A stretch of 64,000 bases of DNA from Vibrio algivorus (GTDB taxonomy: Bacteria; Pseudomonadota; Gammaproteobacteria; Enterobacterales; Vibrionaceae): the NCBI RefSeq assembly GCF_002218005.2, contig NZ_AP018678.1:1-64000 (forward strand), given 5' to 3'. Of the stretch, positions 16,749 through 25,978 are shown piece by piece; within the stretch, counting starts at the first letter, position 1, and the number at the start of each line of letters is the position of its first letter. The position numbers and the translations under genes were made by a program. The notes under the pieces were generated by a model. That model was given only the letters and a program-made list of their open reading frames with translations. It ran no database searches and was not told the origin of the DNA.

Positions 16749-17999
16749 TTAACTTTGTTGATAGGCCTTATTCACTTCTTCAGCAATTATCTCAATACCA
16801 CGCTGCATATCTTGCTCTTTTTGTACGTAGTTCATCCGCAAGCATTGGTGGGCATGATCCCAATCATCGTCTTGGCCAAAGAAGAAGTATTCTCCAGGTA
16901 CAATTAACACCCCACGAGATTTTAAGCGTTGATACAGCTCCATGGTGGTAATCGGTAGTTCATCAAACCATAGCCATAAAAAGATCGCGCCTTCCGGTTT
17001 GTGAATTTTAAAGCGAGGATCGGGGATCGCCGCTTGCAGTAATTCTACCGCATGCTGCGCTTTGGCTTGATAATGCGGTTTGATGACTTTTTCACTCAGC
17101 GGTAGTAGATCGTTATTTTTGATCATATGCGTCGCCAATGCAGGGCCAATACTGCATGGCGCAAGATTGATGATGCCATTGATATTGGTCATCGCTTGAG
17201 TCATTTCTTCATTGGCAATCACAATGCCGCAACGCACGCCTGGTAAGCCCAGTTTAGATAGACTCATGCACAAGATAGTGTTGTCATTCCAAAAGGGCGT
17301 GACGTCTTCAAAAATAATATTCGGGAAAGGGGTGCCATAAGCATTATCTATGATCAGTGGAATATTGTTATCGCGTGCCAGTTTATCCAGTTTACGAACT
17401 TCCTCATCTGTGAGTACATTGCCGGTTGGGTTGGTTGGACGAGAAGCACAAATCGCTGCAACAGATTCATCTATCTGGATCTGTTCAAAATCGACATGAT
17501 ATTTAAACATACTATTATCGAGCAATTCGATTTCAGGGTGATAAGAGACAAAGATATCTTCATCAATTCCGGCATCACTGTAACCAATATATTCTGGCGC
17601 TAAAGGCAGTAGGATTTTCTTATGGCTACCATTGGTTTGTTTGCCAGCAAAGAGGTTAAACAGTGAGAAGAAGGCGCTTTGACTACCGTTCGTTAGGCTG
17701 ATGTTTTTTGGGCTGATATCCCAACCATAGGTTTGCTTTAACAAATCGCTTAAAGCTTGAATAAACACGTTTTTGCCTTGTGGGCCATCGTAGTTGGTCA
17801 TGGCGGCAATCAGTTCACCATTATTGAGCATGTCAGTACTGGCTTGTTTAAAGTAGTCGAGCATTTCTGGAATGGCGGCAGGGTTACCTCCTCCGAGCAT
17901 GATGGCACCGGGAGTGCGGAGCCCATCATTTAGATCATCCATTAACTGGGTAATGCCTGAGTAGCGATTAAACTTGTCACCAAACTGAGAAAACTGCAT
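16749..17999 (-). CDS. avtA: Valine--pyruvate aminotransferase AvtA
   Basis: A PLP-dependent fold-type I aminotransferase exchanging amino groups between valine/alanine and their keto acids. The start at 17999 (MQFSQFGDKFNRYSGITQLM) is chosen because it matches the E. coli N-terminus and has AAAGGA upstream; the frame stays open for 38 further codons without a family match. 416 aa, normal length. The PLP lysine is in SLSKLGLPGVRCG, with SRPTNPTGNVLT and IIDNAYGTPFP as cofactor-site motifs. Confidence 0.93.
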   Translation of the reverse strand: MQFSQFGDKFNRYSGITQLMDDLNDGLRTPGAIMLGGGNPAAIPEMLDYFKQASTDMLNNGELIAAMTNYDGPQGKNVFIQALSDLLKQTYGWDISPKNISLTNGSQSAFFSLFNLFAGKQTNGSHKKILLPLAPEYIGYSDAGIDEDIFVSYHPEIELLDNSMFKYHVDFEQIQIDESVAAICASRPTNPTGNVLTDEEVRKLDKLARDNNIPLIIDNAYGTPFPNIIFEDVTPFWNDNTILCMSLSKLGLPGVRCGIVIANEEMTQAMTNINGIINLAPCSIGPALATHMIKNNDLLPLSEKVIKPHYQAKAQHAVELLQAAIPDPRFKIHKPEGAIFLWLWFDELPITTMELYQRLKSRGVLIVPGEYFFFGQDDDWDHAHQCLRMNYVQKEQDMQRGIEIIAEEVNKAYQQS

Positions 18000-18096
18000 A
18001 TCCTTTACATCCAACGTTACGGTTAGCGATTGAATGCTGAAACATACCTGATTGTGTAGTTGATAGAAAGAGGGAGCGATAAACACGTGCAACAAA

Positions 18097-18123
18097 AAAG
18101 CCATAAAAATCATTCATGGCTTT
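18097..18123 (-). terminator. Rho-independent terminator of the K+ channel gene
   Basis: AAAGCCAT (18097-18104) and ATGGCTTT (18116-18123); on the minus strand the hairpin is followed by TTTTTT. It lies between the channel gene and avtA, which is transcribed in the same direction. Confidence 0.8.
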
Positions 18124-18145
18124 AGTGGATAGGTGATCTAAGGAA

Positions 18146-19177
18146 TTAAATAAAGGTTTTCCAATCTATCCCAGTAATGCGCTCATCGGCAATATACACC
18201 AGTACATCATCTTGTTTGATGGTGTGTTCGAGTGGCGGATTCAGGGTTAAGCCATCACCATGGTTTACGGCAATTAAAATTGCATCATATTGCTGTTTAA
18301 AGCGAGAGAAAACGGTATTAAAGCTGGTGGGTTGCCCTTGGTATTTGACCATATATTGGGTCATGCCAAGGGAATTATTGACCAACTCATAATGCAGTTG
18401 ACTGGATCCTGGATCGACAGCCGATTTAGCGATCATTTCTGAGGCTATCGACGGAATACATTCGACATTTTTGCAGTGCTGTTTAAGTAGAGTACCTAAA
18501 TGTGCGTCACGGAAGTAGGTAACGATATGGGCTTCTGGGTTTTCATTGGCACAGTTAAGCCCTGCCGCCATGATATCGTTATCACTATCGAGGTCGATAA
18601 TAATGGTTTTGGCTTTACTGATTCCGGCTCTTTTCATGTCGTGTTCATCAGTGAAAGCACTAACATGGACAAATTCAATTTTACTTGGGAAGGGGTTTTC
18701 AATTTGTTGCGCTGAGCATAAAACAATATCTTGATGGCTACTTTTAATTTCATGTAGCAACATTTCGATTAAATGTGGTGTACGTTGTTCGCTCCAACCT
18801 AAAATTAAAATATGATTTTCTACATTCACTTTTCTGTGCCCCATTAATCGTGCTTTCCATAGTTGAATAGCGTTAGCTGCTAAACGTCCGACTACCATTG
18901 CGAATAAACCAACACCGCCTGGAATAATAAACAGTGCCGTCACCCATTTGCCCATTTCCGTTTGCGGTGACATATCGCCATAACCGACGGTAGAACCGGT
19001 TACCATTATGTAATAGATGAAATCGGCGAAGGGAGTCGTGAGTGCTGTCTCATTAGCAAGATACAGCAGACTCCATGAAATCGTTAAATAAACCAATAAG
19101 GCAAACAGTAAGTTTTGTCCCGTTAAGCGGTTAAATTTAGCGGTTATCCAGCGATGTAATAACTGCAATATTGGCAC
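18146..19177 (-). CDS. Two-TM potassium channel with RCK (TrkA-N) domain
   Basis: A 343-aa protein with two membrane helices (about 20-42 and 80-105) flanking a pore loop with the selectivity filter TGSTVGYGDMSP (about 61-72). The cytosolic part begins with a Rossmann-type RCK domain (NHILILGWSEQRTPHLIEML, about 121-140) and ends in a TrkA-C-like region. This layout is that of MthK/Kch-like ligand-gated K+ channels. The ligand is unknown. It lies between glyS and avtA with its own terminator. Confidence 0.88.
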   Translation of the reverse strand: MPILQLLHRWITAKFNRLTGQNLLFALLVYLTISWSLLYLANETALTTPFADFIYYIMVTGSTVGYGDMSPQTEMGKWVTALFIIPGGVGLFAMVVGRLAANAIQLWKARLMGHRKVNVENHILILGWSEQRTPHLIEMLLHEIKSSHQDIVLCSAQQIENPFPSKIEFVHVSAFTDEHDMKRAGISKAKTIIIDLDSDNDIMAAGLNCANENPEAHIVTYFRDAHLGTLLKQHCKNVECIPSIASEMIAKSAVDPGSSQLHYELVNNSLGMTQYMVKYQGQPTSFNTVFSRFKQQYDAILIAVNHGDGLTLNPPLEHTIKQDDVLVYIADERITGIDWKTFI

Positions 19178-19195
19178 TGGTTAAAGTCCTTATAA

Positions 19196-19233
19196 AATAA
19201 AAGCCCAAGCTAAATTGAGTATAGCTTGGGCTT
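19196..19233 (-). terminator. Rho-independent terminator of glyQS
   Basis: Perfect 12-bp arms AAGCCCAAGCTA (19201-19212) and TAGCTTGGGCTT (19222-19233). The minus-strand hairpin is followed by TTATTTTATA. It lies 79 bp past the glyS stop. Confidence 0.8.
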
Positions 19234-19311
19234 AATCTTAATGCTTTTAATCAGTTAACAAAGCGATGTTTTGTTACCGATTAATTCTAATGCTTACTTT
19301 TTCAGTAAAGC

Positions 19312-21378
19312 TTATTTTTGTAATAAAGAGATGTCCGCAATCTGCAAGAACAAGTTACGTAGGTTGTTCAGCATCGTTAAGCGATTTTTCTTCAATGCTT
19401 CATCATCTGCCATTACCATTACGTTATCGAAGAAGGCATCAACAGGTTCACGTAGATCTGCCAACTTGCTTAGTGCTTGTTGGTAGTCACCGTTGGCAAA
19501 AGCAGGCTCTAATGCTTCAGTCATTACTTCAACATTTTCTGCTAGCGCTTTCTCTGCCTCTTCTTGTAGTAGAGTAAGGTCGATCTCGGCACTTAGTTCG
19601 CCATCGAATTTCGCTAGGATGTTACCGACACGCTTGTTGGCTGCCGCGAGAGCTTCAGCTGCATCTAGACCACGGAAGTGTGATACGGCTTTAACGCGTT
19701 GGTCGAAATCAAGAGGTTTGGTTGGACGACGTGCCAGTACCGCTTGAATGATATCAACACTAAAGCCTTCATCTTGATACCAAGCTCGGAAACGGCCTAG
19801 CATGAAATCTAATACGTCAGATTCAACATTGGTGTTAGTCAGTTTGTCACCTAGCAGTTCTTTAGCTTTTGCGATCAGAACCGTTAGGTCTAGGTTGTAA
19901 CCTTTTTCTACGATAATGCGTAGGATACCTAGAGAAGCACGACGTAGCGCAAATGGATCAGAACCTTTTGGTGCTTGGCCAATACCGAAAATACCCACTA
20001 AGGTATCGAGTTTATCTGCCATCGCAACAGAAGCGGCAACACCAGAGCTTGGTAAGTCATCACCGGCAAAACGAGGCATGTATTGTTCGTTTAGCGCGAC
20101 AGCGACTTCTTCATCTTCACCGTCGTGGCGAGCATAGTGCATGCCCATCACACCTTGGGTGTCGGTAAATTCAAATACCATAGAAGTCATCAAATCACAT
20201 TTGGCTAATAGGCCTGCGCGTTTTGATTTTTCAATATCTGCACCAATTTGTTCAGCAATAAAGCCAGCCAATTCAGTGATACGATCGGTTTTGTCTTTAA
20301 TGGTACCTAATTGCTTTTGGAAGATCGCGGTTTCCAATTCAGGAAGGTGCGATTCTAACGTACGCTTACGGTCAGTATTAAAAAAGAATTCTGCATCTGC
20401 TAGACGAGGGCGAACGACTTTTTCATTACCTTCAATCACTTGACGAGGGTCTTTTGATTCAATGTTAGAAACAAAGATAAAGTTAGGTAATAGCTTTTTA
20501 TTGTCATCGTAGACTGGGAAGTACTTCTGGTCGCCTTTCATGGTGTAAACCAAAGCTTCGGAAGGCACTTTCAAGAACTCTTCTTCAAACTTAGCCGTCA
20601 GTACTACTGGCCACTCAACTAGAGAGGTGACTTCTTCAACTAAGTCATCTTCTAAGTCAGCGGTTCCGCCAACCGCAGCTGCTGCTTTTTGAGAGTCACG
20701 TAAAATGATGGCTTTACGCTCTTCGTAATCCGCCATGACTTTGCCTTTTTCAGCCAGCAATGTTGGGTATTGGTCTGCGTTATCGATAGTAAATTCACGC
20801 TCACCCATAAAGCGGTGACCGCGAATGATGCGATCAGAAGCCACACCTAAGATTTCACCTTGGATAAGTTCATCACCAAATAAAATGGTGAGGGTTTTTA
20901 CTGGGCGGATAAATTGTGTTTCTTTATCACCCCAACGCATTGGCTTAGCAATCGGTAAGTTAGCCAGTGCTTTCGCAGCCATGTCGACCACGAGATCTTT
21001 AACTGCTTGGCCTTTAACTTCCTGCTTGTAAAGTAGCCATTCACCTTTGTCAGTTTTTAAACGGTCTGCTTGTTTAACCGTAATGCCATTACCGCGTGCC
21101 CAACCTTGAGCCGCTTTAGTGGGATTACCATCTGCATCAAAGGCTTGAGCGATCGCCGGCCCACGTTTTTCAACGATCTTGTCTTGTTGGCTTTCAGCAA
21201 GTTCACTGACTTTTAATGCCAAACGACGAGGTGCCGCGTACCACTTCACACCTTGGTGCTCTAGATCTGCCGCTTTTAGTTCAGCTTCAAAGTTGCTCGA
21301 AAATGCTTCAGCTAAAGTGCGAAGTTGCGTTGGTGGTAGTTCTTCAGTACCTAGCTCGATTAGGAAATTCTTAGCCAT
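19312..21378 (-). CDS. glyS: Glycyl-tRNA synthetase beta subunit
   Basis: The tRNA-binding beta subunit of the alpha2beta2 glycyl-tRNA synthetase. 688 aa, matching E. coli. It begins MAKNFLIELGTEELPPTQLR, with RRLALKVSELA and KGDQKYFPVYD further on; the C-terminal DALR-like anticodon-binding segment includes VDAFFDNVMVMADDEALKKNRL. The ATG follows the glyQ stop by 2 bp. Confidence 0.97.
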   Translation of the reverse strand: MAKNFLIELGTEELPPTQLRTLAEAFSSNFEAELKAADLEHQGVKWYAAPRRLALKVSELAESQQDKIVEKRGPAIAQAFDADGNPTKAAQGWARGNGITVKQADRLKTDKGEWLLYKQEVKGQAVKDLVVDMAAKALANLPIAKPMRWGDKETQFIRPVKTLTILFGDELIQGEILGVASDRIIRGHRFMGEREFTIDNADQYPTLLAEKGKVMADYEERKAIILRDSQKAAAAVGGTADLEDDLVEEVTSLVEWPVVLTAKFEEEFLKVPSEALVYTMKGDQKYFPVYDDNKKLLPNFIFVSNIESKDPRQVIEGNEKVVRPRLADAEFFFNTDRKRTLESHLPELETAIFQKQLGTIKDKTDRITELAGFIAEQIGADIEKSKRAGLLAKCDLMTSMVFEFTDTQGVMGMHYARHDGEDEEVAVALNEQYMPRFAGDDLPSSGVAASVAMADKLDTLVGIFGIGQAPKGSDPFALRRASLGILRIIVEKGYNLDLTVLIAKAKELLGDKLTNTNVESDVLDFMLGRFRAWYQDEGFSVDIIQAVLARRPTKPLDFDQRVKAVSHFRGLDAAEALAAANKRVGNILAKFDGELSAEIDLTLLQEEAEKALAENVEVMTEALEPAFANGDYQQALSKLADLREPVDAFFDNVMVMADDEALKKNRLTMLNNLRNLFLQIADISLLQK

Positions 21379-21380
21379 GA

Positions 21381-22319
21381 TTACTTCTCCTCGCCTTGAC
21401 TGCTTTTTACATCATTGCTTTTACACATTGGGAATCCTAAAGCCTCACGAGAAGCGTAGTAAGCTTCTGCTACCGATTTGGTTAAATTACGAATGCGTAA
21501 GATGTAGCGTTGACGTTCAGTCACTGAAATGGCTTTACGTGCATCAAGTAAGTTAAATGCATGACCAGCTTTAAGAATGCGCTCGTAAGCCGGAAGCGGT
21601 AGAGGTTTTTCAAGCTCAAGTAAGTGCAGGCATTCTTTTTCACATTGGTCAAAGAAGCTAAATAGGAAATCCACATCAGCGTGTTCGAAGTTGTAAGTTG
21701 ATTGCTCAACTTCATTTTGGTGGAAGATATCGCCGTAGGTGACTTTACCTAATGGGCCATCAGTCCATACTAAATCGTAAACTGAATCTACGCCCTGGAT
21801 GTACATTGCAAGACGTTCGATACCGTAGGTGATTTCACCAGTCACAGGCTTACATTCAAGACCACCGACTTGTTGGAAGTAAGTAAATTGAGTGACTTCC
21901 ATACCGTTTAACCACACTTCCCAGCCTAAGCCCCATGCGCCTAGTGTTGGGTTTTCCCAGTTATCTTCTACGAAACGGATATCGTGAATAAGAGGGTCAA
22001 TGCCAAGGACTTCTAATGAGCCAAGGTACAACTCTTGAATATTGTCAGGAGAGGGTTTGATGATCACTTGGAATTGGTAATAGTGTTGCAGACGGTTTGG
22101 GTTCTCACCGTAGCGACCATCGGTTGGACGGCGTGATGGTTGTACATAAGCAGTAGCAATTGGCTCTGGACCAATCGCGCGAAGGCAGGTCATCGGGTGA
22201 GAGGTGCCTGCGCCTACTTCCATATCTAAAGGTTGAACAATGGTACAGCCTACTTGGGCCCAATAATCCTGCAGCGCGAGGATCATCCCTTGAAAGGTTT
22301 TGACGTCGTATTTTTGCAT
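21381..22319 (-). CDS. glyQ: Glycyl-tRNA synthetase alpha subunit
   Basis: Catalytic alpha subunit that activates glycine. 312 aa, close to the 303 aa of E. coli. Class II motifs include MEVGAGTSHPMTCLRAIGPE, the motif-2 region GRYGENPNRLQHYYQFQVI and the motif-3 region GEITYGIERLAMYIQ. First gene of the two-gene glyQS operon; no T-box is seen or expected in this lineage. Confidence 0.97.
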   Translation of the reverse strand: MQKYDVKTFQGMILALQDYWAQVGCTIVQPLDMEVGAGTSHPMTCLRAIGPEPIATAYVQPSRRPTDGRYGENPNRLQHYYQFQVIIKPSPDNIQELYLGSLEVLGIDPLIHDIRFVEDNWENPTLGAWGLGWEVWLNGMEVTQFTYFQQVGGLECKPVTGEITYGIERLAMYIQGVDSVYDLVWTDGPLGKVTYGDIFHQNEVEQSTYNFEHADVDFLFSFFDQCEKECLHLLELEKPLPLPAYERILKAGHAFNLLDARKAISVTERQRYILRIRNLTKSVAEAYYASREALGFPMCKSNDVKSSQGEEK

Positions 22320-22501
22320 AACTTTATTTGCCTACTCAGTTCGCGCGATTTTAATTGAAAAATAGTTGATCAGTATAGCGAGTTCACTTAGTGGCCTCAA
22401 TGTGAACTTGCAGTTGAACACTTTAATCATTGAATGAAAATGAGCGAAATACTATCCTTTGCCCCAAAATCGCCACTAGATGGCCAAATAATAAAGTGTG
22501 A

Positions 22502-23059
22502 GTGAAGAATATGTTTGATGTATTGCTATTAGCGTTGGCGCTGAGTATGGATGCGTTTGCAGTTTCGATAGGTTTAGGGGCAAAATTAGTTGGCCAAGCT
22601 AACAAGCCAACGGTATTAGCGATAAAGGCTGGGGTGTATTTTGGTGTGGCGCAAGCATTAATGCCATTTATAGGATTCTTAGGTGGTCACGGTGTACTTG
22701 GCTGGATAGAGGGGTATGCACCTTATATTGCCTTTGTATTGTTATTGTTTATTGGCGGTAAGATGATTTATGAGTCGTTTGTCGAGGGTATCGAAGAAGA
22801 TTTTTGCCAAGTAACTCACCGAGTGATGTTAACTTTGGCGATTGCTACTAGTGTGGATGCGATGGCGGCAGGTTTTAGTTTACCATTGCTCGATGTCGAT
22901 CCATTCTTAGCTTGCGCTTTGATTGGTATTATCACCTTCTTGTTTAGTTTTCTTGGGGTGTTTATTGGCCGTAAAAGTGGTACTTGGCTGGAAAGTAAGG
23001 CGGAACTGTTAGGTGGTTTGGTATTGATAGGAATCGCATTTAAGTTTTTATTGGTTTAG
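22502..23059 (+). CDS. mntP: Manganese efflux pump MntP
   Basis: A 185-aa inner-membrane protein with six hydrophobic segments and the MntP acidic motifs SMDAFAVSIGLG (near the N-terminus) and TSVDAMAAGFSLP (about 120-132), the two-repeat pattern of this Mn2+ exporter. The start could be GTG 22502 or ATG 22511; neither has a strong ribosome binding site. I looked for a yybP-ykoY manganese riboswitch upstream and did not see one. Confidence 0.9.
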   Translation: MKNMFDVLLLALALSMDAFAVSIGLGAKLVGQANKPTVLAIKAGVYFGVAQALMPFIGFLGGHGVLGWIEGYAPYIAFVLLLFIGGKMIYESFVEGIEEDFCQVTHRVMLTLAIATSVDAMAAGFSLPLLDVDPFLACALIGIITFLFSFLGVFIGRKSGTWLESKAELLGGLVLIGIAFKFLLV

Positions 23060-23133
23060 TGATCTTTAATTCATCCATTTGTCATGCTTGTCACTATACT
23101 ATTTATAAACCCTATTAATAGTGAGGTGATGCG

Positions 23134-23370
23134 ATGTTGACACGTTACGCAGGTATGACCCCAAAGAGCCAAAGTTACTTATTTACCTTTGGTTTAGCAT
23201 TAACACTAATCGGTATGATGGTCACGGATATGTGGCTGCCGATGGTGGCGGGTGCGATTATTTTAGCCGGGCTGGCGGTTGAGTCTTGGATCAGAATTCT
23301 CTACATCATTCCAATGAAGAAACAACTAACAGAGTTGACGGTGCGGTTAACTCGGCTTGAGCATAAGTAA
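23134..23370 (+). CDS. Small two-helix membrane protein, unknown function
   Basis: 78 aa. Two hydrophobic segments (about 17-34 and 36-56) are followed by a basic, amphipathic tail KKQLTELTVRLTRLEHK that could form a coiled coil. A ribosome binding site GTGAGGTG precedes the ATG and a strong terminator follows. I do not recognise the family. It lies 74 bp after mntP on the same strand and could be co-transcribed with it. Confidence 0.7.
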   Translation: MLTRYAGMTPKSQSYLFTFGLALTLIGMMVTDMWLPMVAGAIILAGLAVESWIRILYIIPMKKQLTELTVRLTRLEHK

Positions 23371-23390
23371 CCTAAACTAGCATATTACAG

Positions 23391-23424
23391 CGGTCTATCC
23401 TTGGTTAAGGATAGGCCGTTTTTA
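23391..23424 (+). terminator. Rho-independent terminator after the 78-aa gene
   Basis: CGGTCTATCC (23391-23400) and GGATAGGCCG (23409-23418) form a stem with one mismatch, followed by TTTTTAG. The tusA stop (minus) is next to the T-run. Confidence 0.85.
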
Positions 23425-23670
23425 GTTTAAGCCTTTTTTGATCACAAATTGGTACGGTAGCTCATCAGTATTGGCTTGTAAGAGTTGGTGATCCATAAAC
23501 CGGCAGAAACTAGGAATATCGCGGGTAGTCGATGGATCATCGGCGGTGATTAATAATATTTCGCCATCCTGCATAGTACGAATCGTCTTTCTTACCATCA
23601 TCACAGGTTCTGGGCAGCGCAAGCCTAGGGCATCCAATGTTTTACTGGCATTTTTAGGATCGAATGACAT
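23422..23670 (-). CDS. tusA: Sulfur carrier protein TusA
   Basis: An 82-aa sulfurtransferase that passes persulfide sulfur from IscS to TusBCD for 2-thiolation of tRNA wobble uridine. The active Cys is in LGLRCPEPVMMVRKTIR (about 16-32), the family signature, followed by the ITADDPSTTRDIPSFCRFM segment. Length matches E. coli TusA (81 aa). It stands alone, convergent with the small membrane protein gene. Confidence 0.95.
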   Translation of the reverse strand: MSFDPKNASKTLDALGLRCPEPVMMVRKTIRTMQDGEILLITADDPSTTRDIPSFCRFMDHQLLQANTDELPYQFVIKKGLN

Positions 23671-23858
23671 AACCGTTTAACTCTTTAATGTGATGTGTGA
23701 CGAAAAATGAACCGAGATAATACTGATGGAGAAAAAAAAGGCAATCGAGATTTAGTAAAGTAGGTTTGATTTACTAGTGTTAATGATGCGAGTTCACCTA
23801 TTGATAGAATGGATTAACTCCTGTCTCTAATCTGAATCTATTTTAAATGATTTTATTG

Positions 23859-23953
23859 CCGCTACTCGACTATCCACGAATAGCGGTTTTCTTTTCTTCT
23901 GCGTTATCGGCTCCTCGTGTAGGCTAGCTACACCACGGAGCCTCTGCCTTGTT
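23859..23953. repeat. Structured palindromic repeat (REP/MITE-like)
   Basis: The 338-bp gap between tusA and cyaY holds two hairpins. The first is CCGCTA (23859-23864) with TAGCGG (23881-23886). The second has GGCTCC (23909-23914), GTGTAG (23917-23922), a short apex, CTACAC (23928-23933) and GGAGCC (23937-23942), flanked by CTGCGTTAT (23899-23907) and CCTTGTT (23947-23953). The same flanks and GTAG/CTAC apex surround a different stem at 2429-2484. No gene is seen here. Confidence 0.6.
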
Positions 23954-24008
23954 CAAATACCCAACCACTCGTTGTAAAAACAATCACGAAAGGTTAATAG
24001 ACCTTAAA

Positions 24009-24323
24009 CTATTCCCATTCAATGGTTTCGTTGGCATGCTTCTCACATTCGGTTTTCACTAAGCTGAAAAGTTCAGCTCCAGTTTTTGAGCAAATCCACT
24101 CGCCATCATTATATTTGAAATGGTAGCCACCCGATTTTGAGGCTAGCCAGATTTCATGCATAGGCTCTTGGCGGTTAATAATGATTTGGCTGCGGTCTTC
24201 AAACTCAAGTGTCATCACATTTCCTGACACGTCATAATCAATATCAGCGCCAGAATCATCAATCGCTTCTTCAATTTTTGTCATTTGAATATCGACTAAT
24301 TGGTGGAATTCCGTATCGTTCAT
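24009..24323 (-). CDS. cyaY: Iron-sulfur assembly protein CyaY (frataxin)
   Basis: Bacterial frataxin, which binds iron and tunes IscS. 104 aa from the ATG at 24323, chosen because AGGA lies 8 nt upstream and because the product MNDTEFHQLVD matches E. coli; an ATG 9 nt upstream is also in frame. The acidic first helix (EEAIDDSGADIDYD) and the beta-sheet motif IIINRQEPMHEIWLASKSGGYHF are characteristic. It is divergent from lptM-lysA, as in other gammaproteobacteria. Confidence 0.94.
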   Translation of the reverse strand: MNDTEFHQLVDIQMTKIEEAIDDSGADIDYDVSGNVMTLEFEDRSQIIINRQEPMHEIWLASKSGGYHFKYNDGEWICSKTGAELFSLVKTECEKHANETIEWE

Positions 24324-24418
24324 TGGTTTCATCCTATTGGTTGAGATAGCTTGGCTATTGCTTTTCTTGTGTGTGGTGCGATTATAGGGGGCATTGAATC
24401 ATTAATCACGATATCACG

Positions 24419-24649
24419 ATGAAAAAAATAACTTTTAGCTTACTTGCGTTAACCGTACTTGGCTTATCCGGTTGTGGTCAAACCGGGCCACTTTACCTAC
24501 CGGATGAAGAGCCAGCCCCGGTTAATACTGGTGAGGTTTCTATTTCAGGTTCTGATGGCGGAACTGTAACCGTTAAACCTGTAGAAACTGAACAACCAGA
24601 ACCCGCGACAGAATCGACTCAGCCTGCAGAGGCTCAAGACGCAGAATAA
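24419..24649 (+). CDS. lptM: LPS-transport lipoprotein LptM (YifL)
   Basis: A 76-aa lipoprotein. Signal peptide MKKITFSLLALTVLGLSGC with the lipobox LSGC (Cys about 19), then GQTGPLYLPDEEPAP, the conserved LptM segment that contacts LptD, followed by a low-complexity Pro/Glu/Thr tail. LptM promotes LptD disulfide maturation in E. coli. It is upstream of lysA by 11 bp, the standard position. Confidence 0.9.
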   Translation: MKKITFSLLALTVLGLSGCGQTGPLYLPDEEPAPVNTGEVSISGSDGGTVTVKPVETEQPEPATESTQPAEAQDAE

Positions 24650-24660
24650 GGAAGAGAACA

Positions 24661-25914
24661 TTGGATTTTTTTAATTATCAGGATGATGGTCAGCTTTGGG
24701 CTGAAGACGTCTCTCTTACGCAATTGGCACAACAACATGGCACACCCCTTTATGTGTATTCTCGTGCCACATTAGAACGCCATTGGAAGGCATTTGATTC
24801 CTCGGTGGCCGATCACCCGCATTTGGTTTGTTATGCAGTAAAAGCCAATTCGAATATTGGTGTGCTTAATGTACTGGCCCGTTTAGGTTCTGGATTTGAT
24901 ATCGTGTCTGGTGGTGAACTTGAACGTGTGATTGCCGCAGGTGGCGATCCGAAAAAAGTGGTGTTTTCTGGGGTAGGTAAAACGAGCGCTGAAATGAAGC
25001 GTGCGTTAGAGCTAGGTATTAAATGCTTTAATGTTGAGTCAGAACCTGAACTTGAGCGCTTAAATAAAGTCGCTGGTGAGCTTGGTGTGATTGCTCCAAT
25101 TTCTTTGCGTATTAATCCAGATGTTGATGCACATACTCACCCTTATATTTCGACTGGCTTGCGTGATAATAAATTTGGTATCGCCTTTGATCGTGCGCCG
25201 CAAGTGTATAAATTCGCAAGTAGCTTAGAGAACCTAGACGTACAAGGTATTGATTGCCATATTGGTTCTCAATTAACCGATCTTGCACCGTTTATCGATG
25301 CTACAGATCGCTTGCTTGCGCTGATCGACCAATTGACTGAGCAAGGTATTAATATTCGTCACCTTGATGTTGGTGGTGGTTTAGGGGTGGTCTATCGTGA
25401 TGAATTACCACCACAACCGTCTGAATATGCTAAAGCCTTGCTATCCCGTTTAGAAAATCACGGCCATTTAGAGTTAGTGTTTGAGCCAGGACGTGCCATT
25501 GCGGCGAATGCAGGTGTATTACTAACCAAAGTAGAACTACTGAAACCGACAGAGCATAAAAACTTTGCAGTGATTGATGCGGCGATGAATGATTTGATTC
25601 GCCCTGCTTTATATCAAGCTTGGATGGATATTGTGCCAGTCGCTCCTCGTCAAGGTCAGCCTGCTATTTATGATTTAGTTGGTCCAATTTGTGAAACGGG
25701 TGACTTCTTAGGTAAAGACCGTGAGTTGGTATTAGAAGAAGGCGATTTGCTAGCAGTACGCTCTGCGGGGGCCTACGGGTTTGTGATGTCTTCTAACTAC
25801 AATACCCGTACTCGAGCGGCTGAAGTGATGGTAGATGGTTCTGCTGTTCACCTTGTTCGTCAGCGAGAAGAGTTGAGCCGCTTGTGGGAATTGGAAAATA
25901 TCCTACCAGAATAA
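24661..25914 (+). CDS. lysA: Diaminopimelate decarboxylase LysA
   Basis: Last step of lysine synthesis: meso-DAP to lysine plus CO2. 417 aa, a PLP alanine-racemase-fold enzyme. The PLP lysine is in CYAVKANSNIGVL (about 59-71); HIGSQ and GGGLGV are barrel motifs, the FEPGRAIAANAG phosphate loop follows, and the partner-subunit Cys is in GPICETGDFL. The start is TTG at 24661, with AAGGAAGAG upstream; no ATG fits the conserved DFFNYQDDGQLWAE start. It is followed by a terminator before dapF. Confidence 0.95.
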   Translation: MDFFNYQDDGQLWAEDVSLTQLAQQHGTPLYVYSRATLERHWKAFDSSVADHPHLVCYAVKANSNIGVLNVLARLGSGFDIVSGGELERVIAAGGDPKKVVFSGVGKTSAEMKRALELGIKCFNVESEPELERLNKVAGELGVIAPISLRINPDVDAHTHPYISTGLRDNKFGIAFDRAPQVYKFASSLENLDVQGIDCHIGSQLTDLAPFIDATDRLLALIDQLTEQGINIRHLDVGGGLGVVYRDELPPQPSEYAKALLSRLENHGHLELVFEPGRAIAANAGVLLTKVELLKPTEHKNFAVIDAAMNDLIRPALYQAWMDIVPVAPRQGQPAIYDLVGPICETGDFLGKDRELVLEEGDLLAVRSAGAYGFVMSSNYNTRTRAAEVMVDGSAVHLVRQREELSRLWELENILPE

Positions 25915-25926
25915 ATATAACCGCTT

Positions 25927-25958
25927 ACGCCCTAGCGAATGATTCGTTAGGGCGTTTT
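25927..25958 (+). terminator. Terminator between lysA and dapF
   Basis: ACGCCCTA (25927-25934) and TAGGGCGT (25948-25955) with an inner GCGAAT/ATTCGT stem, then TTTT. It would separate or attenuate dapF transcription from lysA. Confidence 0.8.
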
Positions 25959-25978
25959 ATTTGAATTAATGAGGCGAT

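Noticed and set aside
22320..22501. Possible yybP-ykoY manganese riboswitch before mntP
   Set aside because: The conserved aptamer segments are not visible; the region is short and without a convincing three-way junction.
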